This document shows, in pieces, positions 1 to 9,538 of a DNA stretch of 64,000 bases. How positions within the stretch are numbered: position 1 is the stretch's first letter; each line of letters starts with the position of its first letter. The DNA is taken from assembly GCF_001598295.1 (NCBI RefSeq), contig NZ_BCYR01000003.1, positions 186,001-250,000 on the forward strand, written 5' to 3'. This DNA is from Klebsiella ornithinolytica NBRC 105727 = ATCC 31898 (GTDB taxonomy: Bacteria; Pseudomonadota; Gammaproteobacteria; Enterobacterales; Enterobacteriaceae). The notes below the pieces were generated by a model. It was not told where the DNA came from, did no database searches, and saw only the letters and a program-made list of their open reading frames with translations. The translations under genes were made by a program, and so were the position numbers.

Positions 1-52
1 TATTCCTCTTCTTAATCAAGACAGCATGAGGAGGAATGGTTTTTAATCAAAC

Positions 53-232
53 TTACTGACTAAATATTCCCCTGGCTTTTGCCTGTTGACAAGAGATATA
101 GCCATAATGCTGTCGGTTTTCTCTGTTATCGAAAACGACATAAAAAGGCATGGTCTGTGCGTCTTTTTTCAGCGTCTGGTTGAGGCGGCTCGCGCCGATT
201 TCAGGAACCATAAAAAAATGGGTATAGCGCAT
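53..232 (-). CDS. small hypothetical protein, 59 residues
   Basis: I do not recognise this protein. The frame opens at an ATG with AAGGAG five bases upstream, a good ribosome binding site, and ends at TAA. The translation begins MRYTHFFMVPEIGASRLNQ and continues as a soluble, charged, tyrosine-containing protein with no membrane segment or signal peptide. A second ATG three bases upstream in another frame has no better context. Codon use resembles the neighbouring chromosomal genes. It stands alone: the next gene on this strand begins more than 500 bases away. That it is expressed is an inference from the start site only. Confidence 0.6.
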   Translation of the reverse strand: MRYTHFFMVPEIGASRLNQTLKKDAQTMPFYVVFDNRENRQHYGYISCQQAKARGIFSQ

Positions 233-764
233 TGCATCTCCTTGCAGCGAATATAATTACATGAGGAATTAAAAAAACACCCGATATTTTCTGAGCATCT
301 GATATTTAAAAAAAACAGGGAAGTGCAATTATCGGTCTTATCGTTACGCACGTTACGGATTTTTGTGGGACCGCTTGATTATTAGCCATGAATAAGTTTA
401 AAACCTGCTGATGAGTGGTAGCCGCGGGTGTTTAGCAATGCAGGGCAGATAAGGTTACGAAATACGCTTTCGGTCGAACAGACAGATCATCGCAACCATT
501 TCCCCACCCTCTGGGGGACGATGCAAGCGACCGTTCGCCTTCCAGCCTGGGCGAGACATCTCGCCGGCGTTAATGGCGCTGGCGATACCGGACACGTTAA
601 TTCGGCGGTCTATCATGGTCGCGTGAAAAGCGTAGCCGCCTCGCGCACAGATCTTCAGGACATCATTCGTTGCCGATCGATGCGGTTCTGCGCGCTCGGA
701 TAGTCAATAGCCGTAAGTTACGCGCCACGCCGGCGGCGAGCCTTGTGCCAGAAGGGTCTTCACC
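233..764. other. gene-poor stretch, possibly eroded coding sequence
   Basis: No convincing gene is seen here. The first 200 bases are AT-rich and probably hold the promoter of the small gene to the left. From about 430 to 710 the sequence turns GC-rich and several frames are open. One minus-strand frame running from about 707 down to TAA near 455 reads like a C-terminal protein piece (contains GGYAFHATMIDRRIN) but has no proper start. It may be the remains of a decayed gene. I could not assign a family. Confidence 0.3.
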
Positions 765-1772
765 TCAGACGAGGCTCGATGTCCGCACCTTGAGCCTGCC
801 CGCCAGCATCACGTGCGTGGCGGCATCTTCCTGGTTGCACAGGTACTCCACCGCCAGGCGTCCCAGCTCGCTGTATGGCAGCTGGATACTGGTCAGCGGC
901 GGGGTGAGCTGCTCGGAGATTTTCTGGTCATCATAGCCCGCCAGCAGCATATCCTGGGGGATGCCAATGCCGTTTACCGCCAGCGCCTGATAGCAACCGA
1001 TCGCCAGCCAGTCGCTGGCGCAGAAGATGGCGTCCGGGCGTTCATCCAGCGCCAGCAGAGAGGTGGTGGCGGTAAAAGACTCGCTGAACTGCCAGTTGGT
1101 CTGGCGCACCAGGCTGTCGTCACACGCTAAATCGGCCTGCTGCAGCGCGGCCTGGTAGCCGGCCAGACGCTGGCGGGAGGCTTCCATCCAGCTCTCCCCG
1201 GTGATGTGGGCAATACGCTTTGCGCCGCAGGCGATAAGGTGTTTTGTCACCTGGAAGGCGTTGGCGTAGTCGTCCGGAATAAACGACGGCAGCAGCGGCG
1301 AGCCGGGGTCGCGCTGGTTGAGCAGCACCAGCGGAATACGGCTGCAGTCCTGAAAAGCAGTCATGTCGACAAGGGTGGTCACGGGGGAGGCGAGAATAAT
1401 CCCCACGCAGTTGCGCTTCTCCAGCTGGCGGATAATGTTCAGCGCCAGCTCCACGTCATCGCCATAGTCGTAAACGGTCAGCAGCGCTTCGTTGCGCCAC
1501 GCGGCTTCCCGCGCCTGGCTGATGGCGTCGATAAACGGATCAAAGCTTTGCAGGGAGCTCACCAGCAGGGCGATTTCTTCCTGGTTGCGCGGCGCATGAA
1601 TGGCGGGCAGGCGGTCGTAGCCGAGTTCGGTCGCCACGCTGATGACCCGCTGGCGGGTGTCGTCGCTGAGCTTGATGTTGCGCGACTGGTTGAGCACCAG
1701 CGATACCGTCGCCTGAGACACGCCCGCCGTTCGCGCAATATCATTCATCGTGACTTTAGTCTTTCGCTTCAT
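765..1772 (-). CDS. LacI-family transcriptional regulator
   Basis: A 335-residue LacI/GalR-type repressor. Residues 8-28 (MNDIARTAGVSQATVSLVLN) form the classical helix-turn-helix and hinge region, and the rest is a periplasmic-binding-protein-like effector domain with the usual length for the family. It is divergent from a GH5-type glycosidase and a GPH sugar symporter, so it most likely represses that pair and is released by a sugar or oligosaccharide taken up by the symporter. An 18-bp palindrome lies just before the glycosidase gene. The ligand cannot be read from the sequence. Confidence 0.9.
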   Translation of the reverse strand: MKRKTKVTMNDIARTAGVSQATVSLVLNQSRNIKLSDDTRQRVISVATELGYDRLPAIHAPRNQEEIALLVSSLQSFDPFIDAISQAREAAWRNEALLTVYDYGDDVELALNIIRQLEKRNCVGIILASPVTTLVDMTAFQDCSRIPLVLLNQRDPGSPLLPSFIPDDYANAFQVTKHLIACGAKRIAHITGESWMEASRQRLAGYQAALQQADLACDDSLVRQTNWQFSESFTATTSLLALDERPDAIFCASDWLAIGCYQALAVNGIGIPQDMLLAGYDDQKISEQLTPPLTSIQLPYSELGRLAVEYLCNQEDAATHVMLAGRLKVRTSSLV

Positions 1773-1913
1773 TCGTCCTCTCCCTCTCGCGTCACCGCAT
1801 CATACCCTAACTGCTCGCTTACGCGCTGTCGATCACGTTTCTCATTCACCGAAGCGTGAACTTTGTGAAGGCTGTCGCTTTTCTTCGCGTGGTGATTTGC
1901 GCATTTATCCCGC

Positions 1914-1931
1914 AGCTAATATTTATTAGCT
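1914..1931. promoter_or_regulatory. candidate LacI-family operator
   Basis: Two perfect 8-bp arms, AGCTAATA and TATTAGCT, are separated by TT. The site lies 26 bases before the glycosidase start in the divergent intergenic region. The symmetry and place fit an operator of the adjacent LacI-type repressor, although the centre is TT, not the CG usual in many LacI-family sites. Regulation is inferred. Confidence 0.45.
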
Positions 1932-1957
1932 AAATATTATCAGCAAGAGGACGCGTA

Positions 1958-3046
1958 ATGAAAGAGCAGTGGAGTAAAGCGCAGGCGCAGGCGTGGTATC
2001 AGCAGAAGGGGTGGCTGTGCGGGTTCAACTACCTGCCGTCAACGGCAGTGAACTGGACCGATATCTGGCAGCAAGAGACTTTCGATGCCGAGACCATCGA
2101 TCGCGAACTGGGCTGGGCGGCGGAGGCGGGCTACAACACCCTGCGTATCAACCTGCCGTTTATTGTCTGGGAAGACGATCGCGACGGCCTGATAGCGCGT
2201 ATCGACAAGTTTCTGACCCTCGCCGACAGTCGCGGATTCAGCACCATGCTGACTCTGATGGACGACTGCGGTTTCTCCGGTGATGAGCCCTATCTGGGGC
2301 CGCAAAAACCGCCGGTGCCGGGTAAGCACAACAGCCAGGCGGCAGCGAGCCCGGGACGCGACAAGGTTTGCGATCCTGACTGCTGGCCGCATATTGAGCG
2401 CTATATTCGCGACGTTGTCCGCCAGTTCCGCGACGACAGCCGCGTGCTGCTGTGGGATCTGTATAACGAGCCGGGCAACCGCGGCATTTTCGCAACCGGT
2501 ACGCAAGAGGTGCAGTATGACGCGAAGCTGGAGACCTGCGCGCATGAGCTGATGAAACTGGCGTTCCGCTGGGCGCGTGAAGAGGATCCGACTCAGCCGC
2601 TTACCGTCTGCGCCTGGCGTCTGCCGGCGGAGGAGGAGGGCGAGACGTTTTATCAGCATCCGCTGGATCAGACCGCGCTGGCGTTATCAGACGTGGTGAG
2701 TTTCCACGCCTACACCAACACCGGGCGTATGACCGCGATTATCCAGCAGCTGCAGGCGCTTGGGCGACCAATCTTCTGCACCGAATGGCTGGCCCGCCAC
2801 GTGGGCAGCACCATCGAAGAGCAACTCCCGCTGATGTACGCGGCGAAGATCGCTCCGTATCAGTGGGGACTGGTGCGCGGCAAAACGCAGACGTGGCTGC
2901 CGTGGCCGGTAGTGATGAAAGAGTCCACGGACTACTGCCGTCTCTGGTTCCACGATGTGTTTGAGGAGAACGGTATCCCGTTTTCGCGCAGTGAGATGGC
3001 CTTAATGAAGAAGCTCCGTCAGATTGCCCCGCAGGCTCAGGGCTAA
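1958..3046 (+). CDS. glycoside hydrolase, GH5-like (cellulase/mannanase superfamily)
   Basis: A 362-residue clan-A (beta/alpha)8 glycosidase without signal peptide, so probably cytoplasmic. The acid/base glutamate is expected at Glu171 in WDLYNEPGN and the nucleophile at Glu276 in [10 protein letters not shown], the two hallmark glutamates of GH5-type retaining enzymes. The start has AGAGGA six bases upstream. The next gene is a GPH symporter 45 bases downstream, which suggests that an imported small glycoside or oligosaccharide is cleaved inside the cell. The exact substrate (beta-mannoside, xyloside or glucoside) cannot be decided from the sequence. Confidence 0.8.
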   Translation: MKEQWSKAQAQAWYQQKGWLCGFNYLPSTAVNWTDIWQQETFDAETIDRELGWAAEAGYNTLRINLPFIVWEDDRDGLIARIDKFLTLADSRGFSTMLTLMDDCGFSGDEPYLGPQKPPVPGKHNSQAAASPGRDKVCDPDCWPHIERYIRDVVRQFRDDSRVLLWDLYNEPGNRGIFATGTQEVQYDAKLETCAHELMKLAFRWAREEDPTQPLTVCAWRLPAEEEGETFYQHPLDQTALALSDVVSFHAYTNTGRMTAIIQQLQALGRPIFCTEWLARHVGSTIEEQLPLMYAAKIAPYQWGLVRGKTQTWLPWPVVMKESTDYCRLWFHDVFEENGIPFSRSEMALMKKLRQIAPQAQG

Positions 3047-3091
3047 TAATATCCACCCGGCGGCCTGCCGCCGGGCAACCAGGTACGCACT

Positions 3092-4486
3092 ATGGCAATG
3101 ACAATGAAAATACCGTCTCGCGAGTTGTGGTCTTATTTTGGTTATGGTTTAGGTCAGTGTTTTAGCTTTGGTTTAGTGGGTTCGTTTATTAACTATTTCT
3201 ACACCGACGTGCTGGGGATCTCGGCACTGGCGGCGAGTACCATCTTCCTGATTGCCCGCGCGTGGGACGCGGTTCACGATCCGCTATTTGCCAGCATAAT
3301 GGATACCATTAACACCCGGTTCGGCAAGTTTCGCCACTTTTTGCTGATTGCCCCGGTACTGATTACCGGCGTCACGCTGCTGTCGTTCTATAAAATCGAA
3401 GCGGACATGACCACTAAAATTCTCTACGCCGGGGTGACGTACATTTTGTGGGGGACGCTGTACGCCATCTCTGATATTCCGTTCTGGTCGATGTCGTCGG
3501 TGATGACCAATGACTCCGGGCAGCGCACCCGCGCGGTGACGGCGGCCATGCTGGGGGTCAACGCCGGGATCGCCTGCGCCAATATCTTCTTCCCGAAACT
3601 GGCGGCGTTTTTCGCGCACTACAGCAACGACAAAGGCTACTTTATGGCGGCGCTGGTCATGATGCTGGTAGGCCTGCCGCTGATGCTCAACGGCTTTATG
3701 CAGATTAAGGAGCGCGTGCCGCCGAGTCCGGAAAAGGTGACGATACGTGACACCTTCCATAACCTGCGCCAGAACAAGCCGCTGTTTATCGTTCTGCTGT
3801 CGTTCTTTTTCTGCGTGTTTCACAACGTGGCCGGCGGCCTCTATATCTACTTCTTTATCAACAATATGGGGGACGGCAGCCTGCAGATGGCGATCGGCGT
3901 GATGGGGATTATGGCGGCGGTGGTGTGCCTTGTCGCCCCGATGCTGACGCGCAGGATGCAGAAGCGGAAGCTGTTTATGATCCTCTGCGGGCTGGATGTC
4001 GCGGTACGCGTTGTGATGTGGTTTGTCGGATATCAGCACGCGGCCATGCTGTTTACCCTGCTTGGCCTGAGTACGCTGTTCGTGATGATGACCAATATCC
4101 TCACCTCGTCGATGATTGCCGACACCATCGAATATGCGGAGTACCACACCCACAAGCGTTGCGCGGCGATCACCTTCTCCGGACAAACCTTTACCGGCAA
4201 GATGTCGGTTGCGGTCGGCGGCGGGTTAATCGGCGTGTTTCTGACGATGATCGGCTATGTGCCGCAGGCGCCCACCCAGAGTGACGGTGTGCTGTCGGGG
4301 CTGTTCTTTGGTATCTGCCTGCTCCCGGCCATAGGCTCGCTGATCCGGCTGGTGTTTATGTCGCGCTTTACCTTTACCGAGGAGAAGCATGCGGAGATCT
4401 GCCGACTACTGGCGGAGCGCAGGCACGAGAAAGAGCAGCGGGGTGAGGACGAGGGACGTCTGGCGCATCCGGCCACGGTGAATTAA
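3092..4486 (+). CDS. GPH-family sugar:cation symporter (MelB/YicJ type)
   Basis: A 464-residue membrane protein of the glycoside-pentoside-hexuronide:cation symporter family with about twelve hydrophobic segments. The N-terminal region has the family pattern SYFGYGLGQCFSF, followed by the loop ARAWDAVHDPLFASIMD, whose paired aspartates correspond to the MelB coupling-ion site. The C-terminal tail is hydrophilic and rich in Glu and Arg. Three ATG codons lie close together at the start (MAMTM), so the start is uncertain by four residues. It forms an operon with the upstream glycosidase and probably imports that enzyme's substrate. Confidence 0.85.
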   Translation: MAMTMKIPSRELWSYFGYGLGQCFSFGLVGSFINYFYTDVLGISALAASTIFLIARAWDAVHDPLFASIMDTINTRFGKFRHFLLIAPVLITGVTLLSFYKIEADMTTKILYAGVTYILWGTLYAISDIPFWSMSSVMTNDSGQRTRAVTAAMLGVNAGIACANIFFPKLAAFFAHYSNDKGYFMAALVMMLVGLPLMLNGFMQIKERVPPSPEKVTIRDTFHNLRQNKPLFIVLLSFFFCVFHNVAGGLYIYFFINNMGDGSLQMAIGVMGIMAAVVCLVAPMLTRRMQKRKLFMILCGLDVAVRVVMWFVGYQHAAMLFTLLGLSTLFVMMTNILTSSMIADTIEYAEYHTHKRCAAITFSGQTFTGKMSVAVGGGLIGVFLTMIGYVPQAPTQSDGVLSGLFFGICLLPAIGSLIRLVFMSRFTFTEEKHAEICRLLAERRHEKEQRGEDEGRLAHPATVN

Positions 4487-4491
4487 CCATT

Positions 4492-4512
4492 AACGCCTGC
4501 ACTGCAGGCGTT
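4492..4512. terminator. hairpin between convergent genes
   Basis: AACGCCTGCA and TGCAGGCGTT form perfect 10-bp arms around a single base, directly after the symporter stop. The T-rich tail is weak. It probably ends the glycoside operon and may also serve the convergent trkG. Confidence 0.55.
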
Positions 4513-4575
4513 ATGTATTCTTCTCAGCGCCAGAGCGCGATCAACTGTCTGGTGAATAGCCGGAAGCCGTCTCCG

Positions 4576-6036
4576 CTAACTACGCCAGAATGTACGCGAA
4601 AGCAGAATCAGTAGCGGATAGATCTCCAGTCGCCCCAGCAGCATCGCCATACACATCAGGTATTTCGAGACATCATTCAGGCCAGCGAAGCCATCGGCGG
4701 TCGCCCCAAAACCGAGGCCCATGTTATTAATGCAGGCGGCAACCGATGCAAACGATGTCAGCAGATCGTAGCCCTGTAGATTCAGCAGCCAGACAAATAG
4801 GCAGGTCGTGAGGATATACAGAAAGAAGAAACTCCACACCGAACGCAGCACGCGATCGGTGATGATTGCGTTTCCGACGCGGATACTCATGATTGCCCGG
4901 GGATGGGCTAATTGATGTACCTCGTGGCGGCTCTGCTTGAAGAGGATCAGAAAACGCAGCGCCTTAATTCCCCCGCAGGTCGACCCGACACAGCCGCCGA
5001 AAAAGCTCGCTGACAGCAGCAGCACGATAATTTCCGGCGGCCAGGAGGCATAATCCGCCGTTGCCAGACCGTTATCGGTGATCATAGAACTGGTGAGAAA
5101 AAAGGCGTGGACCAACGATTTGGGCAGGCTGTACATCCCCGCACGCCACACTTCGAAAGTGACCACCGCCACCACCAGCGCCACCACCAGGAAAAAGAAA
5201 TGCATCTCGGTGCTGCGGCGAAACGGTTTCAGACTACGACGCGCGATAGCCACAAAATAGAGGGTGAAGTTAAGGGCCGAGAGCAGAGAAAAGGCCCCGG
5301 CCACCAGTTCTATGGCATCGCTCTGGTAGTAACCGATGCTTTCCGTATGCGTGGAGAACCCTCCCAGCGACACCGTCGATAGCCCGTGACAAAGGGCATC
5401 AAAAAACGACATCCCGGCAAGGAAAAAAGCAAGAGTACAGGCGCCCCCCAACAGCATATAGGTGAGCCACAGACTTCTGGCAGTATCCGCCAGCCTCGGC
5501 GTCAGACGCTCCTCTTTAAACGGACCGGGCATCTCGGACTGATAAAGCTTCATTCCCCCGATGCCCAGCAGCGGCAACACCGCCACAGCGAGCACGATAA
5601 CCCCTAAGCCGCCCACAAAATTGAGCTGGGCGCGGTAATAGAGGATCGACACGGGTAGCGAAGAGACGTCATGAAATACTGACGCCCCGGTGGTGGTAAT
5701 CCCCGAGACGCCCTCAAACAGGGCGTCGGCTATCGACAGGCGTAGTTCGTCATTTAACCACAGCGGCAAGGCGCTGATGGCGGAAAACAGCAGCCAGAAC
5801 AGCACGATAATCAGAAAACCATCGCGGGTTTCGAGGTTAACCTTCGACTGATGCGTCGCCCGCCAGCAGAGCAAACCGCCAGAGAAGGCGAGAACAAAGG
5901 TCGAAAAAAAGGCAAAAACGCTGCGCTCTTTGGCGAACAGCGCAATCAGCATCGGCGGGATCATGGTCAGGCTGTAGAGCAAAACCAGAAACCCACACAG
6001 GTGAAGAACAATTTTAAACCGGGTTGGAATGTACAT
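4576..6036 (-). CDS. trkG: Trk-type K+ uptake protein TrkG
   Basis: A 486-residue inner-membrane K+ channel-like subunit of the Trk system, which works with the peripheral TrkA. Four selectivity-filter-like P-loops are visible: GITTTGAS, STVSLGGFSTH, TDNGLATADY and INNMGLGFG. Long stretches, for example the segment around LGGLGVIVLAVAVLPLLG and the end LGRLEIYPLLILLSRTFWRS, match E. coli TrkG as I remember it, more closely than TrkH. In E. coli K-12 trkG lies in the Rac prophage. Here it lies next to marRAB with no sign of phage genes, so this may be an ancestral chromosomal copy. Confidence 0.9.
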   Translation of the reverse strand: MYIPTRFKIVLHLCGFLVLLYSLTMIPPMLIALFAKERSVFAFFSTFVLAFSGGLLCWRATHQSKVNLETRDGFLIIVLFWLLFSAISALPLWLNDELRLSIADALFEGVSGITTTGASVFHDVSSLPVSILYYRAQLNFVGGLGVIVLAVAVLPLLGIGGMKLYQSEMPGPFKEERLTPRLADTARSLWLTYMLLGGACTLAFFLAGMSFFDALCHGLSTVSLGGFSTHTESIGYYQSDAIELVAGAFSLLSALNFTLYFVAIARRSLKPFRRSTEMHFFFLVVALVVAVVTFEVWRAGMYSLPKSLVHAFFLTSSMITDNGLATADYASWPPEIIVLLLSASFFGGCVGSTCGGIKALRFLILFKQSRHEVHQLAHPRAIMSIRVGNAIITDRVLRSVWSFFFLYILTTCLFVWLLNLQGYDLLTSFASVAACINNMGLGFGATADGFAGLNDVSKYLMCMAMLLGRLEIYPLLILLSRTFWRS

Positions 6037-6182
6037 CGGCGGTCTTATCGTTTTGCGAGCGTAACTACGATGAACAGGGATAAGGAATTATATGATATTG
6101 GGGGACAAATTGAGTTGAGGGAGCGCAGTAAACGGCCACCTGGGGACAGTCAGGGGGCGCGATCCGTTGTTGTCAGAGGCGC

Positions 6183-6208
6183 AAAAAAAAAGCCCCGTAA
6201 ACGGGGCG
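6183..6208 (-). terminator. rho-independent terminator of marRAB
   Basis: Read on the minus strand, a GCCCCGT/ACGGGGC stem is followed by nine T residues, 20 bases past the marB stop. It is a classical intrinsic terminator that separates marRAB from trkG. Confidence 0.85.
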
Positions 6209-6227
6209 AAATGCTCGGGTAGTGCAG

Positions 6228-6434
6228 TTAATTGTAATACGGTACGCCCAGCTCATCCGATTTGTCGCTACCGGCAGCCATATGATTGAAATCAAATGGA
6301 GAGTCGTTATGTTCGGAAGGCATAATCATCGCGTCGCGGTGATTGTGGCGAACCGGCGTAGTCGTTTGCTCCGCATAGCTCTGGCTGGAGACCAGGCCGA
6401 CCAGGACCATGGCCGCGGTAGCGAATAGTTTCAT
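6228..6434 (-). CDS. marB: MarB, periplasmic mar operon protein
   Basis: A 68-residue secreted protein, the third gene of marRAB. A signal peptide is evident (about 22 residues, ending SQSYA before EQTTT). The C-terminal part SPFDFNHMAAGSDKSDELG and the end GVPYYN carry the conserved MarB signature. In E. coli MarB modestly lowers marA expression from the periplasm. The mechanism is poorly known. It lies 30 bases after marA. Confidence 0.92.
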   Translation of the reverse strand: MKLFATAAMVLVGLVSSQSYAEQTTTPVRHNHRDAMIMPSEHNDSPFDFNHMAAGSDKSDELGVPYYN

Positions 6435-6464
6435 GATTTCCTCAATACGTCTTGTTGCAGGCGA

Positions 6465-6848
6465 TTAACAGCAGTTGTTTAGTGGCATCAGATAGCGGGA
6501 TTCACCCGGCATATTGGTCATGCGATATTTGTGCGGCGGAACGTCGAAGTAGTTTTTAAAGGTTCTCGTCAGCGTTTGTTGCGATTCGAAACCGTAACGT
6601 TCTGCCAGGTACAAAATCGGCTCATTGCTCTGCTTGAGTTTTTGCGCGATTTCCGTCAGCTTGCGACTGCGGATGTACTGGCCTAAGGAGTGACCGGTCT
6701 CTTTTTTAAACATTCTTTGCAGGTGCCATTTGGAGTAACCAGAACGCTCGGACACTTTTTCCAGCGACAGGGGCGATTCCAGGTTATCTTCAATCCACGA
6801 CAAAATACTATGGATAGTGATGGCGTCATTATTGCGTCTGGACATCAT
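6465..6848 (-). CDS. marA: MarA, AraC-type activator of multidrug resistance
   Basis: A 127-residue stand-alone AraC/XylS DNA-binding domain with two helix-turn-helix motifs ([20 protein letters not shown] and the second around [19 protein letters not shown]). It activates the mar/sox/rob regulon, including efflux pumps and micF, and its own operon through the marbox upstream. Nearly every residue of the two HTH motifs matches E. coli MarA. Two adjacent ATG codons are possible starts; the second (6845) has the better spacing from GAGG. It sits between marR and marB. Confidence 0.97.
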   Translation of the reverse strand: MMSRRNNDAITIHSILSWIEDNLESPLSLEKVSERSGYSKWHLQRMFKKETGHSLGQYIRSRKLTEIAQKLKQSNEPILYLAERYGFESQQTLTRTFKNYFDVPPHKYRMTNMPGESRYLMPLNNCC

Positions 6849-6862
6849 CTTACCTCTTCTTA

Positions 6863-7297
6863 TTACGGCAGGACTTTTTTGAGTAAATGCTCAAGATTGA
6901 CCACTTCATCCGCCGACAGATTTTTTGTTAATTCCTGGTGCAATTTCTGACCCACAACCTGATGACACTGCTCACAAAGGGCTGCACCGTCTGGTGTTAG
7001 CTGCACCAGTACGCCGCGTTTGTCATTGGGGTTGGGTAACCGTTCAATCCAGCCTTTACAGACCAGACGGTCGAGCATGCGCGTCATTGCGCCTGGGTCG
7101 ACCGACAGCACGGTTTTCAGCTCAACGGGGGTAATACATACTTCGCAACGAATGGAACAAAGCACCCGAAACTGGGTGGATGTAATATCCATCGGCGAGA
7201 GATATTCGTTGAGCAGGCGATCTTTTTTCTGGTTAACCATTTGGATCAAGCGACCGAGGGGGATCATTTCGTTAAACAGATCGCTGGTGTTTTTCAC
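6863..7297 (-). CDS. marR: MarR, repressor of marRAB
   Basis: A 144-residue winged-helix repressor that binds marO as a dimer and releases it with salicylate or through copper-driven cysteine oxidation. The start is GTG, as in E. coli, and the length is identical to the E. coli protein. The wing region [15 protein letters not shown] is present, and cysteines occur at about positions 47, 51 and 54 and later in LCEQCH. It is the first gene of the operon. Two MarR boxes lie directly upstream. Confidence 0.97.
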   Translation of the reverse strand: MKNTSDLFNEMIPLGRLIQMVNQKKDRLLNEYLSPMDITSTQFRVLCSIRCEVCITPVELKTVLSVDPGAMTRMLDRLVCKGWIERLPNPNDKRGVLVQLTPDGAALCEQCHQVVGQKLHQELTKNLSADEVVNLEHLLKKVLP

Positions 7298-7300
7298 AAT

Positions 7301-7360
7301 GGTTGCCCAGGCAAGTAGTTAATTGCTGCTGATATTATTGCCCAGGCAATAATATGTCAA
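7301..7360 (-). promoter_or_regulatory. marRAB promoter and MarR operator (marO sites I and II)
   Basis: On the minus strand -35 TTGACA (7355-7360) and -10 TAATAT (7332-7337) are separated by 17 bases. A near-perfect 24-bp palindrome with arms ATATTATTGC and GCAATAATAT (7332-7355) spans this promoter and corresponds to MarR site I. A second TTGCC-type box (7301-7318) lies just before the marR start and corresponds to site II. The layout equals the E. coli marO region. Confidence 0.92.
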
Positions 7361-7376
7361 CCTGAGGGATTAGACG

Positions 7377-7396
7377 ATGACACGATTTGCTAAAGC
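7377..7396 (-). promoter_or_regulatory. marbox (MarA/SoxS/Rob binding site)
   Basis: Read on the minus strand, the site has TTTAGCAAATCGTGTCAT, close to the E. coli marRAB marbox (TTTAGCAAAACGTGGCAT). It lies 16 bases upstream of the -35 element, as expected for autoactivation by MarA. Confidence 0.85.
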
Positions 7397-7536
7397 AGAC
7401 TTCTGGCCCTGGCTGAAGCGGCGGTGGGGCGCTGCACTGGCCGGGTGATAAGCGCTGGAATGATATTGACGAGCAAAGTTATACTGGCGCGGCAAAACTT
7501 TTTAATAGTGAAAAATTAACGGGGCCTTAATTCATT

Positions 7537-8205
7537 ATGATTGAACTCTTTCAGGCGATAGGTCTGGGGCTGGTGGTGATTTTACCGCTGGCGAACCCGC
7601 TGACGACCGTTGCGTTGTTCCTCGGGCTGGCTGGCAATATGAACAACGAGGAGCGCAACAAACAATCGCTGATGGCCTCGGTGTACGTATTCATTATCCT
7701 GATGGTTGCCTGGTATGCCGGTCAGGTGGTGATGAGCACCTTCGGCATCTCTATTCCCGGCCTGCGCATTGCCGGCGGGTTGATTGTGGCCTTCATCGGT
7801 TTTCGGATGCTCTTCCCGCAGCAGAAATCGCATGACTCGATGGAAGCGAAGATCAAATCCGAAGAGCTGGTGGATGAACCGACGGCCAATATCGCGTTTG
7901 TGCCGCTGGCTATGCCGAGCACCGCCGGGCCGGGGACCATCGCCATGCTGATCAGTACGGCATCGACGGTGAAGCATGGCGTCGATTTTCCGAACTGGGT
8001 GGTGCTGGTGGCGCCGCCGATTATCTTTGCCCTGGTCGGGATTATTCTCTGGGGTTGCCTGCGCAGCTCTGGGGCAATCATGCGTCTGGTGGGGAAAGGG
8101 GGAATCGAAGCGATTTCGCGCCTGATGGGCTTCCTGCTGGTGTGCATGGGTGTACAGTTTATTATCAACGGCGTGCTGGAAATTATTACCACCTACCACG
8201 CCTGA
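7537..8205 (+). CDS. marC: MarC, UPF0056 inner-membrane protein
   Basis: A 222-residue protein with about six membrane segments, divergent from marRAB. The family motif [16 protein letters not shown] at residues 16-31 and the [17 protein letters not shown] loop near residue 130 are typical of MarC/SnatA-like proteins. Despite its name it is not needed for multidrug resistance in E. coli. Some relatives transport amino acids. The function here is unknown. Confidence 0.93.
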   Translation: MIELFQAIGLGLVVILPLANPLTTVALFLGLAGNMNNEERNKQSLMASVYVFIILMVAWYAGQVVMSTFGISIPGLRIAGGLIVAFIGFRMLFPQQKSHDSMEAKIKSEELVDEPTANIAFVPLAMPSTAGPGTIAMLISTASTVKHGVDFPNWVVLVAPPIIFALVGIILWGCLRSSGAIMRLVGKGGIEAISRLMGFLLVCMGVQFIINGVLEIITTYHA

Positions 8206-8241
8206 TAACGTCGCCGTCGCTTCACTGACGACCCGCGAATA

Positions 8242-8278
8242 AAAAAGCCTGCCGATGGAACAACCGGCAGGCTTTTTT
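8242..8278. terminator. bidirectional terminator between marC and sotB
   Basis: AAAAAGCCTGCCG and CGGCAGGCTTTTT face each other across a ten-base loop, with A and T runs at both edges. It can end transcription from both convergent genes. Confidence 0.88.
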
Positions 8279-8293
8279 CTTTCGTCATCCCGT

Positions 8294-9493
8294 TCAGGAG
8301 TGGTGAGGCTGATGATCGTCCAGCGACACCGGCCAGCGGCGGAATATCATGATTGACCACACCAGCGCCACCAGCGCCGGAATCGCCCCGACGTAGCCGA
8401 TCGCGTCCATCGAAAGATGCGTACTGACCTGACTGCCGACCAGCGCGCCCGCGCCGATACCAATATTAAAGATCCCTGAAAACAGCGACATCGCCACATC
8501 GGTGGCATCCGGCGCCAGCGCCAGAACCTTCACCTGCATCCCCAGACCAATAATCATGATCGCGATGCCCCAGAAGATGCTTAACACCATCAGGTGGTGA
8601 GCGTTTTGCGATGCCGGCAGCAGCAGCAGCAGGCTGACCAGCAGCAGGCCAATGGCGATGCTAATCAGCCCGGAAGCATGCTGGTTGCCTAGTTTACCAA
8701 ACAGCACGCTGCCGATGATCCCTGCGCCGCCGAGGATCAGCAGCAGCACGGTGGCAAAATTACCGCTCATACCGGCTACCGTTTGTACAAACGGTTCAAT
8801 ATAGCTGTAGGCGGTGTAATGTGCGGTCACCACGATGACGGTCAGCAGATAGATGCTCAGCAGCGCCGGGCGACGGAACAGCACCGGCAGGCTTTTCAAC
8901 GAACCGGAATGCTCGCTGGGCAGTTTAGGCAGCAGCTTAAACAGGCACACCAGCGTCACCAGCGCCCCCAGACCGATCGCCAGGAAGGTGGTCCGCCAGC
9001 CAAAATACTGCCCGATGATGCGGCCGATAGGAATGCCGAATACCATCGCCAGCGCGGTGCCGGTTGCAATCAGACTCAGCGCCTGCGCACGTTTGCCCGG
9101 CGGCGCCAGACGTATTGCTAATGCAGAGGTTATCGACCAGAAGACCGCGTGGGCAAAGGCGATCCCGATGCGGCTGATCACCAGAACGTTGAAGCTCCAG
9201 GCAAAGAACGACAGCACATGGCTGGCAATAAACAGAATGAACAGGCCGATCAGCAGGCGGCGGCGCTCCATCTGGCTGGTCAGCAGCATAAACGGCAGCG
9301 ACATTAACGCGACCACCCACGCATAGATGGTCAGCATCATACCCACCTGAGCGGTCTCCATGCCGAAGCTGTCGGCAATGTCGGACAGCAGACCGACCGG
9401 AGCGAACTCGGTGGTGTTAAAAATGAAAGCGGCGATCGCAAGCGTGACTACCCGAAGCCACGCGACCCTGCGTGAAACCGTGTTTGTAATCAT
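8294..9493 (-). CDS. sotB: SotB, sugar efflux MFS transporter
   Basis: An MFS exporter of the DHA1 type, known in E. coli (YdeA) for export of arabinose and IPTG. The chosen start at ATG 9493 gives [19 protein letters not shown], which matches the E. coli N-terminus, and a length of 399 residues. An in-frame extension of 37 residues upstream is polar and lacks support. The MFS motif-A region [14 protein letters not shown] and the segment [20 protein letters not shown] agree with SotB. It is convergent with marC, as in E. coli. Confidence 0.93.
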   Translation of the reverse strand: MITNTVSRRVAWLRVVTLAIAAFIFNTTEFAPVGLLSDIADSFGMETAQVGMMLTIYAWVVALMSLPFMLLTSQMERRRLLIGLFILFIASHVLSFFAWSFNVLVISRIGIAFAHAVFWSITSALAIRLAPPGKRAQALSLIATGTALAMVFGIPIGRIIGQYFGWRTTFLAIGLGALVTLVCLFKLLPKLPSEHSGSLKSLPVLFRRPALLSIYLLTVIVVTAHYTAYSYIEPFVQTVAGMSGNFATVLLLILGGAGIIGSVLFGKLGNQHASGLISIAIGLLLVSLLLLLPASQNAHHLMVLSIFWGIAIMIIGLGMQVKVLALAPDATDVAMSLFSGIFNIGIGAGALVGSQVSTHLSMDAIGYVGAIPALVALVWSIMIFRRWPVSLDDHQPHHS

Positions 9494-9538
9494 AGGTTCT
9501 GAGCTGGTTACTAAAGAGGAAGAAGAGGTCTCGATCTT

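Noticed and set aside
5107..5607. Plus-strand frames opposite trkG
   Set aside because: Charged, low-complexity translations in antisense to a clear membrane protein gene.
7582..8199. Long minus-strand open frames antisense to marC
   Set aside because: They mirror the marC coding frame, have no ribosome binding site and give a His/Gln/Arg-rich translation typical of an antisense shadow.
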